64,000 bases of DNA from Gordonia amicalis NBRC 100051 = JCM 11271 (GCF_000332995.1 NZ_BANS01000034.1:1-64000); one strand, 5' to 3'; counted from the stretch's first letter, positions 28,401 through 36,390 are shown. Notes: generated by a model not told the origin, from the letters alone. Made by a program: numbers and translations.

Positions 28401-30508
28401 CACTGGACGACGCCGACGCGCACCTGCCGTTCCAGTCGGATCGCCCCTACGCGGCCGCTCTGGTCGGTACGACGCTGTCCATCAAGGGCGCTCCCGAGAT
28501 CCTCAGCGCTCGTCTGACCGTGGTGGACGACGGACTCGATGAACTCATCGAGGAGATGGCCGCATCGGGCCTACGGGTGCTGGCGGTGGCCGGGCGTGAG
28601 CTGACGTCGGAGCAGGCCGCCGCCGCTCGCGACGACCAGTCGGCGCTGGAGGCGTTGTGCGACCGGGACCTGATCCCGGTCGGAGCGATCGGGATCGCCG
28701 ACACGCCGCGCCCCAGCGCACGCCCACTGCTCGCAGAGCTCCGCCGGCGCGGCATCGGCGTCCGGCTGATCACCGGGGATCACCCGCTCACCGCCGCGGT
28801 GGCTGCGCGAGATCTCGGCCTGCCGGTGACGCTCGACGACGTGATGACCGGGCCGGTGTGGGATTCGCTCACCGCAGATGCACGTATCGACGCCGTGCAG
28901 CGTTTCCAGGTCTTCGCGCGCATGGCCCCCGAGCACAAGGTGCAGGTGGTGGAAGCGCTGGAGGCCGCCGACCTGGTGAGTGCGATGGTCGGCGACGGCG
29001 CCAACGACGCCGCGGCCATCCGTGCCGCGACCGTGGGCGTCGGCCTGATCGCAACCGGCAGTGACCCGGCGAGCACGGCGGCGGACGTGCTGCTGCTCGA
29101 CGGCCAGATCGGTGCGCTCATCACTGCGATCGACGAAGGGCACCAGCTGTGGCGTCGCGTGCACGCCGCGGTGTCGATGCTGGTCGGCCACAATCTCGGC
29201 GAGGTCACCTTCTCCCTCATCACCAGCGCGGTGACCGGACGTCCGGCGATGTCCGCGCGTCAGATCCTGCTTGTCAACATGCTCACCGACGCCTTCCCGG
29301 CCGCGGCCCTGGCCGTGAGCCCCCAGGTGGCCGGCGGTCTGGCCGACTTCGACGAAGCCGCGCTGTGGCGAGCGACCTACACGCACTGCGTTTCGACGGT
29401 CACAGGTGCCACCCTGGCCTGGCTTCTGGCTCGCCCGATCGGGACGCAGAGGCGCGCGGCGACAGTGGGATTGGCCGGTCTGGTGCTGACACAGGTCGCC
29501 GAGATCGTCTCCGAATCGCACGGGCCGCTGGTCGTCGCCACCAGCATCGGAACCTTCGCGGTGCTGGTCGGAGTGATCAGCACCCCGGGTGTGAGCCAGT
29601 TGTTCGGATGTAGACCGCTGGGGCCGATCGGATGGGGTCAGGCAGCGGTGGGCGCCGGCGCCGCGATGGCGGTGTCCAGGGTTGCACCGACCGTGACCGT
29701 GAAGCTCGGCGAGTGGTACCGAGGGACGTTCGGGTCAGCGGCCGCCGAAGGCGGCGTCGATGAGCAGGGTTCAGGCGTCGATGACGAGGACACCGGCACG
29801 CACCAGCAGGGCATAGAGCCCGCGGATGGGCGGGGTCAGAACCCGGACACCGGTCGAGATGAGGCTGTCGGTGTCAAACGACCGGGCGATCTCAGTCATG
29901 TAGGGAAGCCTAACCGAAGAGCCCTTGGGCAAGCAATGGAGCACAGCCGATTGGAGTCGGAAATGTTGACATCGGTGAAGTCCTTCGTGGATTCCCATCG
30001 CGACGTGTCAAAGCTCGTCGAAGAAGCCGAAAGCTTCTCGATTCAGCTTCCGGTGGTCGGACGGGTGGGTGTTCCGCCGCCGGAGAAGCTCGCCTTCTAT
30101 GGCGCACTCGGCCTGCTCGCCGCCGTCGAGATCATCGACTGGCCGGTCGCCGTTGCCCTCGGCATCGGCCACGCGGTCACCACCGGTCAGCTCGAGCATC
30201 GTGCAGAAAAGGCAGAGCACCATGTGCGCGAAGTCGTCGACGAGGCTGTCGAGGAAGCTTTCGAAGAGGCGACCGAGCAGCATGCGCTGCCTGCCGCGCC
30301 GGCTGCCACCGCGAAAGCGCCGGCCAGGAAAGCGGCCCCGCGGAAGAGCGCCCCCAAGAAGACAGGGACCACCAAGACGGCAACCAGGGCGGGGGCCTCC
30401 AAGGCACCGGCGAAGAAGACGGCCGCCAAGAAAACGGCTGCCAGAAAAACAACCGCCAAGAAGACGCCGACCAAGAAGGGTGCACCGAAGAAGCCGTCGA
30501 ACGGCTGA
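25424..30508 (+). CDS. ctpI: CtpI-type P-type ATPase with in-frame read-through tail
   Basis: One uninterrupted frame of 1694 codons. Residues 1-650 are a long N-terminal region with a heavy-metal-domain-like stretch (about 60-130) and hydrophobic segments. The ATPase core has TGES at 777-780, PEGLP at 891-895, the phosphorylated Asp934 in DKTGT and GDGAND at 1190-1195, followed by C-terminal membrane spans to about 1440. CtpI (Rv0107c) is similarly large and of uncertain ion specificity. After about residue 1445 the sequence stops looking like coding in this frame: it is antisense to a conserved 42-residue gene (29771-29899) and then enters a lysine-rich protein with its own ribosome site. 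The natural ATPase end is therefore probably near 29760, with the stop lost or shifted. Confidence 0.82.
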   Translation: MGLFHIPLQITHFAIGAAALISGEAAVGTTRGVAGLARTAAGLVAESFAGPPVRRSSSHGDNRWIEVRGLDGSAAHTIGTTIVADLLNTPGVRDAVLNEALSRVVVTVESNGPTVEELVEVVEQAESRVAASPDAPRRPSASLPGDDTALAARLLSAYAAGTGLILATGAAALRVTGVTSALAAPVSMAQNSPSIRRRVEARLGPDAAQVFFSALSAGMSVLTVSPGALLADSAVQALLVAETINARRNWERFEPELTRQACKSAGLVGVSPRAAHRSVGAADSYADRSTLAGIGAAAISGIASGKTATAGSAALALVPKPVRSIRESFGVALGRGLMLHHRTVVMRPDALRSLEAVTTVLIDPRVLFTDELTVTRIEGVPPEVRSTAWSAAREALHEGLLAPGWHKLSDIPGAGGDGEALISALRDPFASAVVTESRRVGIRVISLDHDGLRSLGQGFDDLLPTDDGIDRELARALTQLHADGRQVLLVTGSTESATLPAEVVVGVWQDNSIPPWGADLLVPDLRAVWRILHAVPAAKKSATKGIELSASASVIGAVMLLPEVVGNGPTSVNMTAVGALWSGYRLADGVFDDPLPHPEPGHDWHALPVEEVRALLPRPEPRTTKTAGTDERRFPGFLAPVTGPLAATWRIVGEYFEAFREDLDEPITPILATGALATALLGSPFDAVLVASVLLVNTATSTQQSLHAEKVLGGLLAAQEPLAHRVTGATDDADVERVPAGDLQPGDLIRVGPGKVIPADARIIVADGAEVDESALTGESLPVSKATDPTPGAPLADRTGMLHAGTTMVAGRAVAVVTTVGAGTQMNRASAMTARKARKVGLQAQLAHITGRALPWSIAGGVAVGVLSLLRGTPLRQSAGTGVAIAAAAVPEGLPLVVTLAQLATARQLTSDDVLVRNPRAVEAFARLDIVCFDKTGTLSENHLRVVAHRGVSGVADDDVLAAAARTVKATVGKVEHATDEAIHVAAQERGMTLDDADAHLPFQSDRPYAAALVGTTLSIKGAPEILSARLTVVDDGLDELIEEMAASGLRVLAVAGRELTSEQAAAARDDQSALEALCDRDLIPVGAIGIADTPRPSARPLLAELRRRGIGVRLITGDHPLTAAVAARDLGLPVTLDDVMTGPVWDSLTADARIDAVQRFQVFARMAPEHKVQVVEALEAADLVSAMVGDGANDAAAIRAATVGVGLIATGSDPASTAADVLLLDGQIGALITAIDEGHQLWRRVHAAVSMLVGHNLGEVTFSLITSAVTGRPAMSARQILLVNMLTDAFPAAALAVSPQVAGGLADFDEAALWRATYTHCVSTVTGATLAWLLARPIGTQRRAATVGLAGLVLTQVAEIVSESHGPLVVATSIGTFAVLVGVISTPGVSQLFGCRPLGPIGWGQAAVGAGAAMAVSRVAPTVTVKLGEWYRGTFGSAAAEGGVDEQGSGVDDEDTGTHQQGIEPADGRGQNPDTGRDEAVGVKRPGDLSHVGKPNRRALGQAMEHSRLESEMLTSVKSFVDSHRDVSKLVEEAESFSIQLPVVGRVGVPPPEKLAFYGALGLLAAVEIIDWPVAVALGIGHAVTTGQLEHRAEKAEHHVREVVDEAVEEAFEEATEQHALPAAPAATAKAPARKAAPRKSAPKKTGTTKTATRAGASKAPAKKTAAKKTAARKTTAKKTPTKKGAPKKPSNG
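29771..29899 (-). CDS. 42-residue microprotein, copy A
   Basis: Forty-two codons from ATG 29899. Its sequence runs MTEIARSFDTDSLISTG, a TPPIRGLYALL turn and a hydrophobic end (VRAGVLVIDA). It is a clear paralog of the gene at 30531-30659: 28 of 42 positions are identical and most others conservative. About 80 percent of third codon positions are G or C, as in real genes here, while the opposite frame of the ATPase is not. TAGGCT lies exactly seven bases before the ATG, and the same layout precedes copy B, so translation is probably leaderless. No family recognised. Confidence 0.72.
   Translation of the reverse strand: MTEIARSFDTDSLISTGVRVLTPPIRGLYALLVRAGVLVIDA
29907..29912 (-). promoter_or_regulatory. 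-10 element for leaderless microprotein A
   Basis: TAGGCT on the minus strand, seven bases before the ATG at 29899. The equivalent element of copy B is TAGCCT at the same distance. Confidence 0.6.
29963..30508 (+). CDS. Lysine-rich tail protein with hydrophobic segment
   Basis: Probable separate gene inside the long ATPase frame: ATG 29963 has GGAG six bases upstream and yields 181 residues. Residues 1-40 are helical (SVKSFVDSHRDVSKLVEEAE), 45-75 hydrophobic (LAFYGALGLLAAVEIIDWPV), and an acidic helix follows (HHVREVVDEAVEEAFEEATE). The last 75 residues are a histone-H1-like tail of KKTAAKK and KKTPTKK units. Such tails bind DNA, heparin or cell-wall polyanions. It is read in the ATPase frame, so it could also be the tail of a fusion. 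The upstream linker is antisense to a microprotein gene, which favours independent translation. Confidence 0.62.
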   Translation: MLTSVKSFVDSHRDVSKLVEEAESFSIQLPVVGRVGVPPPEKLAFYGALGLLAAVEIIDWPVAVALGIGHAVTTGQLEHRAEKAEHHVREVVDEAVEEAFEEATEQHALPAAPAATAKAPARKAAPRKSAPKKTGTTKTATRAGASKAPAKKTAAKKTAARKTTAKKTPTKKGAPKKPSNG

Positions 30509-30530
30509 CGGCCGGACCGGACGTGCGGCG

Positions 30531-30659
30531 TCAGTCGTCGATGACGAGGACGCCTGCTCGCAAGAGCAAAGCGTAGAACCCGCGAACAGGCGGGGTGAGC
30601 AGCCGAACCCCGGACGCCACCAGGGCGTCGGGTCCGAGCGACCGAGCGATCTCACTCAT
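30531..30659 (-). CDS. 42-residue microprotein, copy B
   Basis: Forty-two codons from ATG 30659: MSEIARSLGPDALVASG, then LTPPVRGFYALLLRAGV and an acidic end. It is paralogous to 29771-29899, keeping the order EIARS, TPP-RG-YALL and AGVLVID. TAGCCT lies seven bases before the ATG. It sits alone between the lysine-rich protein and the second DMT transporter. The conserved central helix (RGFYALLLRAGVLVI) could lie in or on a membrane. No family recognised. Confidence 0.72.
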   Translation of the reverse strand: MSEIARSLGPDALVASGVRLLTPPVRGFYALLLRAGVLVIDD

Positions 30660-30783
30660 GAAGGTCAGGCTAATTGCGCCGTGCCCGACCAGACAATGGC
30701 AGACGGGCGAACGTCAGCTGAACACTTCACGTCCCGAACAATGCTGCCGGCGCGTCGCCCGCAGCTCCACTGCCACGATTCCG

Positions 30784-31719
30784 TCAGTCCCGGTGCTCCA
30801 CCCGCGGCGGATGCCCGTATCCCCGCGGCGCGTTCGTGGCGTCGGCCGTTTCGACCGCCGTCACCGCTCCCGACGACGCGAGTACCACTCCCCCGCCGAC
30901 GGCGGCGACGAAGGCGACGATCGCGGCCGGGCCCCAACCCGCGCGCGTGACGTCGCCGAGGAAGGCGATGCCGACCGCACCCGGCAGCACCGTCTGGCCG
31001 ACGACGAGCGCCGCGGCGGCGCCGTTCACCGAGCCGGTCTGTAGCGCCACGGTGAACAGGTAGAAGCCGCCGATCCCGCTGAGCAGCAACCCGTACAGGG
31101 CGGGGTCGGTGAACAGCACGGTGAGGTCGAGGGGGTCGAGGCCGTCGAGGATTCGGGACGCCACCGCCATCACGCCGAACACCGCACCGGCGATGAGTCC
31201 GGTGACCGTGGCGATGTGGGTCTTCAAGCGCCGCATCACGATCAGACCGATCAGGAAGAGCGCCGGACCGGAGACGAGGACCGCCCAATGCATCCACGCG
31301 GTGTGCTCCACACCCTCGCGACCGGCCGACGCCGCGAGCAGGATCAGCGACGCCACGACGACCGCACCGGCGATCCAGTCACGCAGCGTCAGGCCGACTT
31401 TCAGCACCACCATGGCGAGGAGCGCAGTGGCGACCAGGCGCGCCGAGATGATCGTCTGCGACAGGAACAGCGGGATCAGCCGGGCGGACGCGATCGTCGC
31501 GATGAACCCGATGATGTCGAAGACGAATCCGATCAGGAACGGGACCGTGAGCATCGTCAGCGCGGTGGACTTCAACGACGGGTGCGCCGCCGCGGACCGT
31601 CGACGTTCCTCCCGGATGGCGGCGCGCTGCGCGACCTGTTCGGCGCCGAGCGCCTGGAGAACCGCGGCCGCGGCGAACGCCAGCGCACCGATCACCGCGA
31701 TGACGATTCCGCTGGTCAC
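30784..31719 (-). CDS. DMT-superfamily transporter (ten-TM), copy 2
   Basis: A 311-residue membrane protein homologous to 24386-25264 along its length: IGALAFAAAAVLQALGAEQV, then LKSTALTMLTVPFLIGFVFD and FTVALQTGSVNGAAAALVVG line up with copy 1. It starts at GTG 31719, 14 bases after the serS stop on the same strand, and has no own hexamer, so it is probably co-transcribed with serS. About ten spans, with a charged loop (REERRRSAAAH) after the first. The substrate is unknown; fusion of transport to tRNA-synthetase expression may be chance. Confidence 0.82.
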   Translation of the reverse strand: MTSGIVIAVIGALAFAAAAVLQALGAEQVAQRAAIREERRRSAAAHPSLKSTALTMLTVPFLIGFVFDIIGFIATIASARLIPLFLSQTIISARLVATALLAMVVLKVGLTLRDWIAGAVVVASLILLAASAGREGVEHTAWMHWAVLVSGPALFLIGLIVMRRLKTHIATVTGLIAGAVFGVMAVASRILDGLDPLDLTVLFTDPALYGLLLSGIGGFYLFTVALQTGSVNGAAAALVVGQTVLPGAVGIAFLGDVTRAGWGPAAIVAFVAAVGGGVVLASSGAVTAVETADATNAPRGYGHPPRVEHRD

Positions 31720-31733
31720 GGCGCAGGCTCAGA

Positions 31734-32993
31734 TCAGCGAGGGGTGAGGACGTCGGTACCGACGTATTTCGCGAGCTCGGCGGGCAGCTTCACCGAACCA
31801 TCGGGCTGCTGGTGGTTCTCCAGGATGGCCACCAGCCAGCGCGTGGTGGCCAGCGTGCCGTTGAGCGTCGCCGCGATCTGCGGCTTCCCGTTCTCGTCGC
31901 GGTAGCGAATCGAGAGACGGCGGGCCTGGAAGGTGGTGCAGTTCGACGTCGAGGTGAGTTCCCGGTAGGTGTTCTGCGTGGGAACCCATGCCTCACAGTC
32001 GAACTTGCGCGACGCCGACGACCCGAGGTCGCCACCGGCGACATCGATGACGCGGTACGGCACGTCGATCGCGGCCAGCATGTCCTTCTCCCAGCCCAGC
32101 AGCCGCCGGTGCTCGGCCTCGGCGTCCTCGGGCTTGCAGTAGATGAAGCCCTCGACCTTGTCGAACTGGTGCACGCGGATGATTCCGCGGGTGTCCTTGC
32201 CGTAGCTGCCGGCCTCCCGGCGGAAGCACGTCGACCAGCCGGCGTACCGCTTCGGGCCGTCGGACAGGTCGAGGATCTCGTCCATGTGGTAGCCGGCGAG
32301 CGGCACCTCCGAGGTCCCGACGAGGTACAGGTCGTCGTCCTTGTCGAGGTGGTAGACCTCGTCGGCGTGCGAGCCGAGGAAGCCGGTCCCCTCCATGACC
32401 TCGGGACGCACCAGAACGGGCGGGACCATAAGCGTGAAGCCGTTGGCCGCCGCCTTCTGCGCGGCCATGTTGAGCAGGCCCAACTGCAGGAAGGCGCCCT
32501 GCCCGGTGAGGAAGTAGAACCGCGAGCCCGACACCTTGGCGCCGCGCTCCATGTCGAGCAGGCCGAGTGACTCGCCCAGTTCGAGGTGATCCTTCGGGTT
32601 CTCGATCTCGCGGGGTTCACCCACGTGCTCGAGGACCACGTAATCGTCCTCGCCGCCGGCGGGTGCCTCCGGGGCGACGATGTTGGAGATCGCACGATGG
32701 GCCTCGGCGGCGGCCTCGTCGGCCGCGGACTGGCGCGCAACCGCGGCCTTCACCTGCTCGGCGAGCTCCTTGCCCTTGGCGAGCAGCGCCTGCTTCTCGT
32801 CGCCCTGCGCCTTGCCGACCTGTTTGCCGAGAGCCTTCTGCTCGGATCGCAACGTGTCGGCGTCGACGATGGCCGCACGACGGGCCGCATCGGCATCGAG
32901 CAGAGCATCCACCAGGCCGGGGTCCTCGCCGCGCGTGCGCTGCGAAGTACGGACCAGATCCGGGTCGTCACGAACAATCTTCAGGTCGATCAC
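31734..32993 (-). CDS. serS: Seryl-tRNA synthetase
   Basis: A 419-residue class II synthetase charging tRNA-Ser. The GTG at 32993 gives [18 protein letters not shown], the expected start of actinobacterial SerRS, and exactly the usual length; the open frame upstream adds 14 codons of no homology. The N-terminal coiled-coil arm is at about 30-100. Motif 2 is [20 protein letters not shown], and motif 3 falls in [24 protein letters not shown] lies eight bases before the GTG. It is followed by a DMT transporter gene. Corresponds to Rv3834c. Confidence 0.97.
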   Translation of the reverse strand: MIDLKIVRDDPDLVRTSQRTRGEDPGLVDALLDADAARRAAIVDADTLRSEQKALGKQVGKAQGDEKQALLAKGKELAEQVKAAVARQSAADEAAAEAHRAISNIVAPEAPAGGEDDYVVLEHVGEPREIENPKDHLELGESLGLLDMERGAKVSGSRFYFLTGQGAFLQLGLLNMAAQKAAANGFTLMVPPVLVRPEVMEGTGFLGSHADEVYHLDKDDDLYLVGTSEVPLAGYHMDEILDLSDGPKRYAGWSTCFRREAGSYGKDTRGIIRVHQFDKVEGFIYCKPEDAEAEHRRLLGWEKDMLAAIDVPYRVIDVAGGDLGSSASRKFDCEAWVPTQNTYRELTSTSNCTTFQARRLSIRYRDENGKPQIAATLNGTLATTRWLVAILENHQQPDGSVKLPAELAKYVGTDVLTPR

Positions 32994-33068
32994 GCCTTCA
33001 AACCCTACTTGAGCGTGCGATGCGAATCCGATCACGCTATCGACGAGACGCCCGCCGGGGCCGGGCCG

Positions 33069-33488
33069 TCAGCTCCAGAGCGCCCGCAGATCGTCCCGGC
33101 CGAACATCGCGGCGGCATCGGCCGCCGAGGGGGTGCCGGCCTGTGGATCGGCCCCGGCGTCGACGAGCACCCGGACCACGTCGTCGAATCCCTTGAACAC
33201 CGCCCCGGCCAGTGGGGTCTGTCCCCGGTCGTTGGCGAGGTCGGGATCGGCGCCGCGGGACAGCAGAGCCGAGACCGCCGACGCATGCCCGTGATAGGCC
33301 GCGAGCATGAGCAGCGAGTCGCCGGACTGTTTGCGCAGGTTCACCGGTACGCCGGCGTCGACGTAGCCGCCCAGCGTGGCAGCGTCGCCGGAACGGGCCA
33401 TGTCGAACAGCCGGGTGGCCAGTTCGACGACCTCCGGGTCGGGTGACGGACCCGGGCCGGGCGCGGACTGAGGGGAATCGGCGGACAC
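33069..33488 (-). CDS. Ankyrin-repeat protein
   Basis: A 139-residue cytoplasmic protein of about three ankyrin repeats: AATLGGYVDAGVPVNLRKQ, then GDSLLMLAAYHGHASAVSAL and GQTPLAGAVFKGFDDVVRVL. The GTG at 33488 is selected because TACACT lies seven bases upstream, a leaderless start; longer frames lack homology. Ankyrin units bind protein partners; the partner is unknown. It precedes serS on the same strand by 75 bases, so part of serS expression may come from its promoter. Confidence 0.85.
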   Translation of the reverse strand: MSADSPQSAPGPGPSPDPEVVELATRLFDMARSGDAATLGGYVDAGVPVNLRKQSGDSLLMLAAYHGHASAVSALLSRGADPDLANDRGQTPLAGAVFKGFDDVVRVLVDAGADPQAGTPSAADAAAMFGRDDLRALWS

Positions 33489-33550
33489 TCCCGCGAGTGT
33501 AGGCAGCGTCCGTCGCGTGACCCTCGTCCCCGCATCGGCTGATGCGGGTG

Positions 33551-33573
33551 TGCCTGGTCGGATCGACCAGGCA
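33551..33573. promoter_or_regulatory. Inverted repeat upstream of the septum-formation gene
   Basis: Arms TGCCTGGTC and GACCAGGCA pair perfectly around a five-base spacer, 12 bases before the ATG of the rightward gene and between divergent promoters. It could be an operator or a 5' RNA hairpin. I cannot assign a regulator. Confidence 0.5.
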
Positions 33574-33585
33574 TGATGGATCCCG

Positions 33586-34770
33586 ATGAACGAGCCCGAC
33601 CCTGGCCGCGACAAGCCCGGCCCCGACGCCCGCGACCTCACCGACGACGACTTCACCGCCGTCGACCCGGTCGAACGGCACGACGAGCCGGTCGCCGGAC
33701 GACCCGCCCGACGCGCCCCGCGCAACCCCGTCTTCGTGGTTCTCGCCGCGATCGTCGTCGGCGCACTCGCCGCGGGCGGTATCGCCTTCGCGATGGGTGT
33801 CTTCGACGACTCCGGCAGCGTCGGCGGCAGCGACATCGGTGAGGGCGAACGACTCGTCCAGAACGCTTTCACCCGGTCGGTCGCCGGGGACTGCCTCGAT
33901 TGGCCGGCGGGGAACCCCGGTCAGCCGACAGCGGTCGACTGTGCACAGAAGCACCGCTTCGAGGTGGCCGGCGGCATCGACACCTCCCTCATCCCCGGCG
34001 TCGAGTTCGGTGAGGACGCACTGTGGCCGGGACCCGAGCGCTTCGCCGCCATCCGCGACGAACAGTGCCCGGTCGCCGTCGATCAGTACCTCGAGGGTCG
34101 GCTGGATCCGCAGGGACGCTTCTCGGTCGGCATGATGTACCCGTCGCAGGCCCAGTGGGACAAGGGCGCCCGCCAGTTGCGATGCGGAATCCAGGAGAAC
34201 GGCGCCGACGGTCAGCCCGCGCAGTTCTCCGGGCGCGTCGCCGACCAGAACCAGTCCTACGTTTGGCCCGAGGGAACCTGCATCGGCATCGACCCCGAGA
34301 ACCGCACCCCCACCGGTTTCCCGGTGAACTGCGCCGAACCGCACGCCTTCCAGACGACCGGCATCGTCGACCTCGCGATCCGCTTCGGCGACCGGATGTC
34401 GAACAAGCCGTGGCCGGCGACCGGCGCCCAGAACAACTACCTCTCGTCGATCTGCCCGAAGCAGGCGGAACGTTTCGTCGGCGGCGCGCCCGCCCTCGAC
34501 GCGACCACGCTGAACGTGCAGTGGTCGGTCCTCAGCGAGCCGAGCTGGCTGGCCGGGAGCCGCAAAGTGGTCTGCTACCTCGGTCTCCCCGACAAGCGGG
34601 GCGGATTCGCGACCCTCGTCGGCGACGCCAAGGGCGGCGCACTGCTGATCAACGGGAAGGCGCCCGTCCCGCCGCCCGCGGCCCCGCCCGGCCGCGCGCT
34701 GCCCACGCCGGTGCCGCTTCCCCCGGGCATCGCGCCGAACCCCGACGAAGCCCCCGCCCCGGCGGGCTGA
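33586..34770 (+). CDS. Membrane-anchored septum-formation family protein
   Basis: A 394-residue protein with a charged cytoplasmic N-terminus (1-45), one transmembrane segment at about 46-71 (NPVFVVLAAIVVGALAAGGI) and a large extracytoplasmic part. Six conserved cysteines in AGDCLDW, VDCAQKHRFE, EQCPVA, RCGI, GTCIGI and VNCAEPHAFQT define two copies of the septum-formation domain. The C-terminus is Pro-rich. It matches Rv3835. The next gene, a zincin-like peptidase, starts three bases after its stop. Function is inferred only from the domain name. Confidence 0.87.
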   Translation: MNEPDPGRDKPGPDARDLTDDDFTAVDPVERHDEPVAGRPARRAPRNPVFVVLAAIVVGALAAGGIAFAMGVFDDSGSVGGSDIGEGERLVQNAFTRSVAGDCLDWPAGNPGQPTAVDCAQKHRFEVAGGIDTSLIPGVEFGEDALWPGPERFAAIRDEQCPVAVDQYLEGRLDPQGRFSVGMMYPSQAQWDKGARQLRCGIQENGADGQPAQFSGRVADQNQSYVWPEGTCIGIDPENRTPTGFPVNCAEPHAFQTTGIVDLAIRFGDRMSNKPWPATGAQNNYLSSICPKQAERFVGGAPALDATTLNVQWSVLSEPSWLAGSRKVVCYLGLPDKRGGFATLVGDAKGGALLINGKAPVPPPAAPPGRALPTPVPLPPGIAPNPDEAPAPAG

Positions 34771-34773
34771 CGC

Positions 34774-35124
34774 ATGGCCGTTCCCATGTCCGACGACGAG
34801 TTCGACGGGCTGGTCTCCGACGCACTGGACACCATCCCGTCGGAGCTCACCGGCGCGATGAACAACGTGGTGATCCTCGTCGAGCCGCACAACCCGGAGG
34901 AACCCGGCATCCTCGGGCTCTACCAGGGCGTCGCGCTGACCCTGCGCGATCACGAATACGGCGGGTTCCTGCCGGACACGATCACCATCTACCGGGACCC
35001 GATCCTGGCGATGTGCAGCTCCCGCGACGAGGTGGTGCGCGAGGTCGCGGTCACCGTCATGCACGAGATCGCCCACCACTTCGGCATCGACGACGCCTGG
35101 CTGCACGCCAACGGGTGGGGCTAG
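34774..35124 (+). CDS. Zincin-like metallopeptidase family protein
   Basis: A 116-residue protein with the zinc motif HEIAHHFGIDD near the C-terminus, where the two His and the Glu of HExxH plus a downstream Asp are all present. The N-terminus is helical (DDEFDGLVSDALDTIPSEL). This small family (Rv3836 type) looks like a minimal zincin and is often annotated as a possible protease. It starts three bases after the septum-formation gene, so it is translated in the same operon. No signal peptide is present. Confidence 0.88.
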   Translation: MAVPMSDDEFDGLVSDALDTIPSELTGAMNNVVILVEPHNPEEPGILGLYQGVALTLRDHEYGGFLPDTITIYRDPILAMCSSRDEVVREVAVTVMHEIAHHFGIDDAWLHANGWG

Positions 35125-35154
35125 GGACCCACCGAATCCCGGCCCACACCGCAT

Positions 35155-35182
35155 GTTTCATCTCCCGCGGAATGCGGAATAC
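35155..35182 (+). promoter_or_regulatory. Possible stress-sigma promoter for the hemerythrin gene
   Basis: GTTTC, 16 bases, then GGAATAC resembles the SigB/SigF pattern but with a weak -10. It lies 39 bases before the hemerythrin ATG. Confidence 0.35.
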
Positions 35183-35220
35183 CGAGGCACCGATGTCCAG
35201 CCCACATCCAGGAGTCCCGC

Positions 35221-35721
35221 ATGTCCACTGATGCCATCGTCATCTTGAAAGACGACCACAAGGAGATCCGCAAGCTGTTCCGCGACTTCAAGTCCCAGGG
35301 TCCGAACGCCACCAAGACCAAGGGCAAGATCGTCGACCAGATCATCGAGGCCCTGACCGTGCACACCTACATCGAGAACGAATGCATGTACCCCGAGATC
35401 CGTAAGCGTGTCCCCGATCTCGAGGACGACATCCTGGAGTCCTACGAGGAGCACCACGTCGCCGACGTGCTCGTCGTCGAGCTGGCCGCGTTGAAACCGG
35501 ACTCCGAGCGGTTCGACGCCAAGACCACCGTGCTCATCGAGAACGTGGAACACCACATCGAAGAGGAAGAGGACGAGTGGTTCCCCAAGGTGCGGGAGGC
35601 GCTCGGGCGCAAGGACCTTCAGGAGATCGGCGAAGAGATGTTGCGTCTCAAGGAGAAGGCCCCGCGTCGTCCGTCGCAGCCGTCGGCACTGAAGAAGACG
35701 GTCGACGCGATCCTCAAGTAG
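35221..35721 (+). CDS. Hemerythrin HHE-domain protein
   Basis: A 166-residue cytoplasmic four-helix protein with the di-iron ligand pattern: DDHKEIRKLF in helix 1, HTYIENECMYPEI in helix 2, EEHHVADVL in helix 3 and ENVEHHIEEEEDEWFP in helix 4. Such proteins bind O2 or NO or handle peroxides. AGGAG precedes the ATG by seven bases. A Lys-rich tail ends the protein. It is convergent with the phosphatase gene with only nine bases between stops. Function in iron or redox stress is a family inference. Confidence 0.92.
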   Translation: MSTDAIVILKDDHKEIRKLFRDFKSQGPNATKTKGKIVDQIIEALTVHTYIENECMYPEIRKRVPDLEDDILESYEEHHVADVLVVELAALKPDSERFDAKTTVLIENVEHHIEEEEDEWFPKVREALGRKDLQEIGEEMLRLKEKAPRRPSQPSALKKTVDAILK

Positions 35722-35730
35722 GGAGCAGGG

Positions 35731-36390
35731 CTAGCCCATCGGGTCGTCCACCAGCGGCTCGTCGACTCGCTCGAACGGCGCGGTCTTCGCGCCCCAGCGA
35801 TGGCAGACCCAGACGCCGTCGACGTACTCAAGTTCGATCGAACCGGTGTTCCCGAGGTGCGTCGCCGCGGCGAAGCGGGAGTCGATGCCGGCCAGGCGCG
35901 CCGCGATGAGGCGGATCGCCGCACCGTGGCTGACCAGGAACACGTCCCGCGGGTCGGTTCCCGTCAGGTATGAACGCGCGAGGTCTTCGACGGTCGGGAT
36001 GTAGCGCTCGTAGACCATCGCGAGCGACTCACCGCCGGGGATGCGCACGTCGAGGTCGCCGGCGTGCCACTTCTCCATGACGTCGTGGAAGACGTCGTGG
36101 GCCTCGCGGTCGGTGCGGTCCTCGAGCTCGCCGGCCTGGACCTCGTGCACGCCCTCGACGGACTCGGTGGCGACCTCCCACACCGAGCCGATCAACTCCG
36201 CGGTCTGCCGGGCACGCCTGGCCTCCGAGCTGACCAGCACGGCCTCCTGCTCCGGACGGTTCTCGAGTCCGAACCGGACGCCTTGTCGCGCACCGAAATC
36301 GGTGAGCGCCGCGCCCGGGAGCGCGGTGTCGAGGCGGCGCATGACGTTCGCGGTGGTCTCGCCGTGACGGACCAGATGCAGGCGCGCCAT
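35731..36390 (-). CDS. Histidine phosphatase superfamily protein
   Basis: A 219-residue phosphoglycerate-mutase-like phosphatase. The catalytic motif LVRHGETTAN follows the ATG at 36390, and the second His is in VFLVSHGAAIRLIA; SSEARRARQTAELI is also conserved. The ATG is chosen because the domain begins at once and it overlaps the pheA stop as TGATG, which couples the two genes. It matches Rv3837c. The substrate is unknown; the family dephosphorylates sugars or small phosphates. Confidence 0.92.
   Translation of the reverse strand: MARLHLVRHGETTANVMRRLDTALPGAALTDFGARQGVRFGLENRPEQEAVLVSSEARRARQTAELIGSVWEVATESVEGVHEVQAGELEDRTDREAHDVFHDVMEKWHAGDLDVRIPGGESLAMVYERYIPTVEDLARSYLTGTDPRDVFLVSHGAAIRLIAARLAGIDSRFAAATHLGNTGSIELEYVDGVWVCHRWGAKTAPFERVDEPLVDDPMG

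Noticed and set aside
33489-35154. A 705-codon minus-strand frame opposite the septum-formation and peptidase genes
   Set aside because: It runs antisense to two genes with clear domains and shows no motif of its own.
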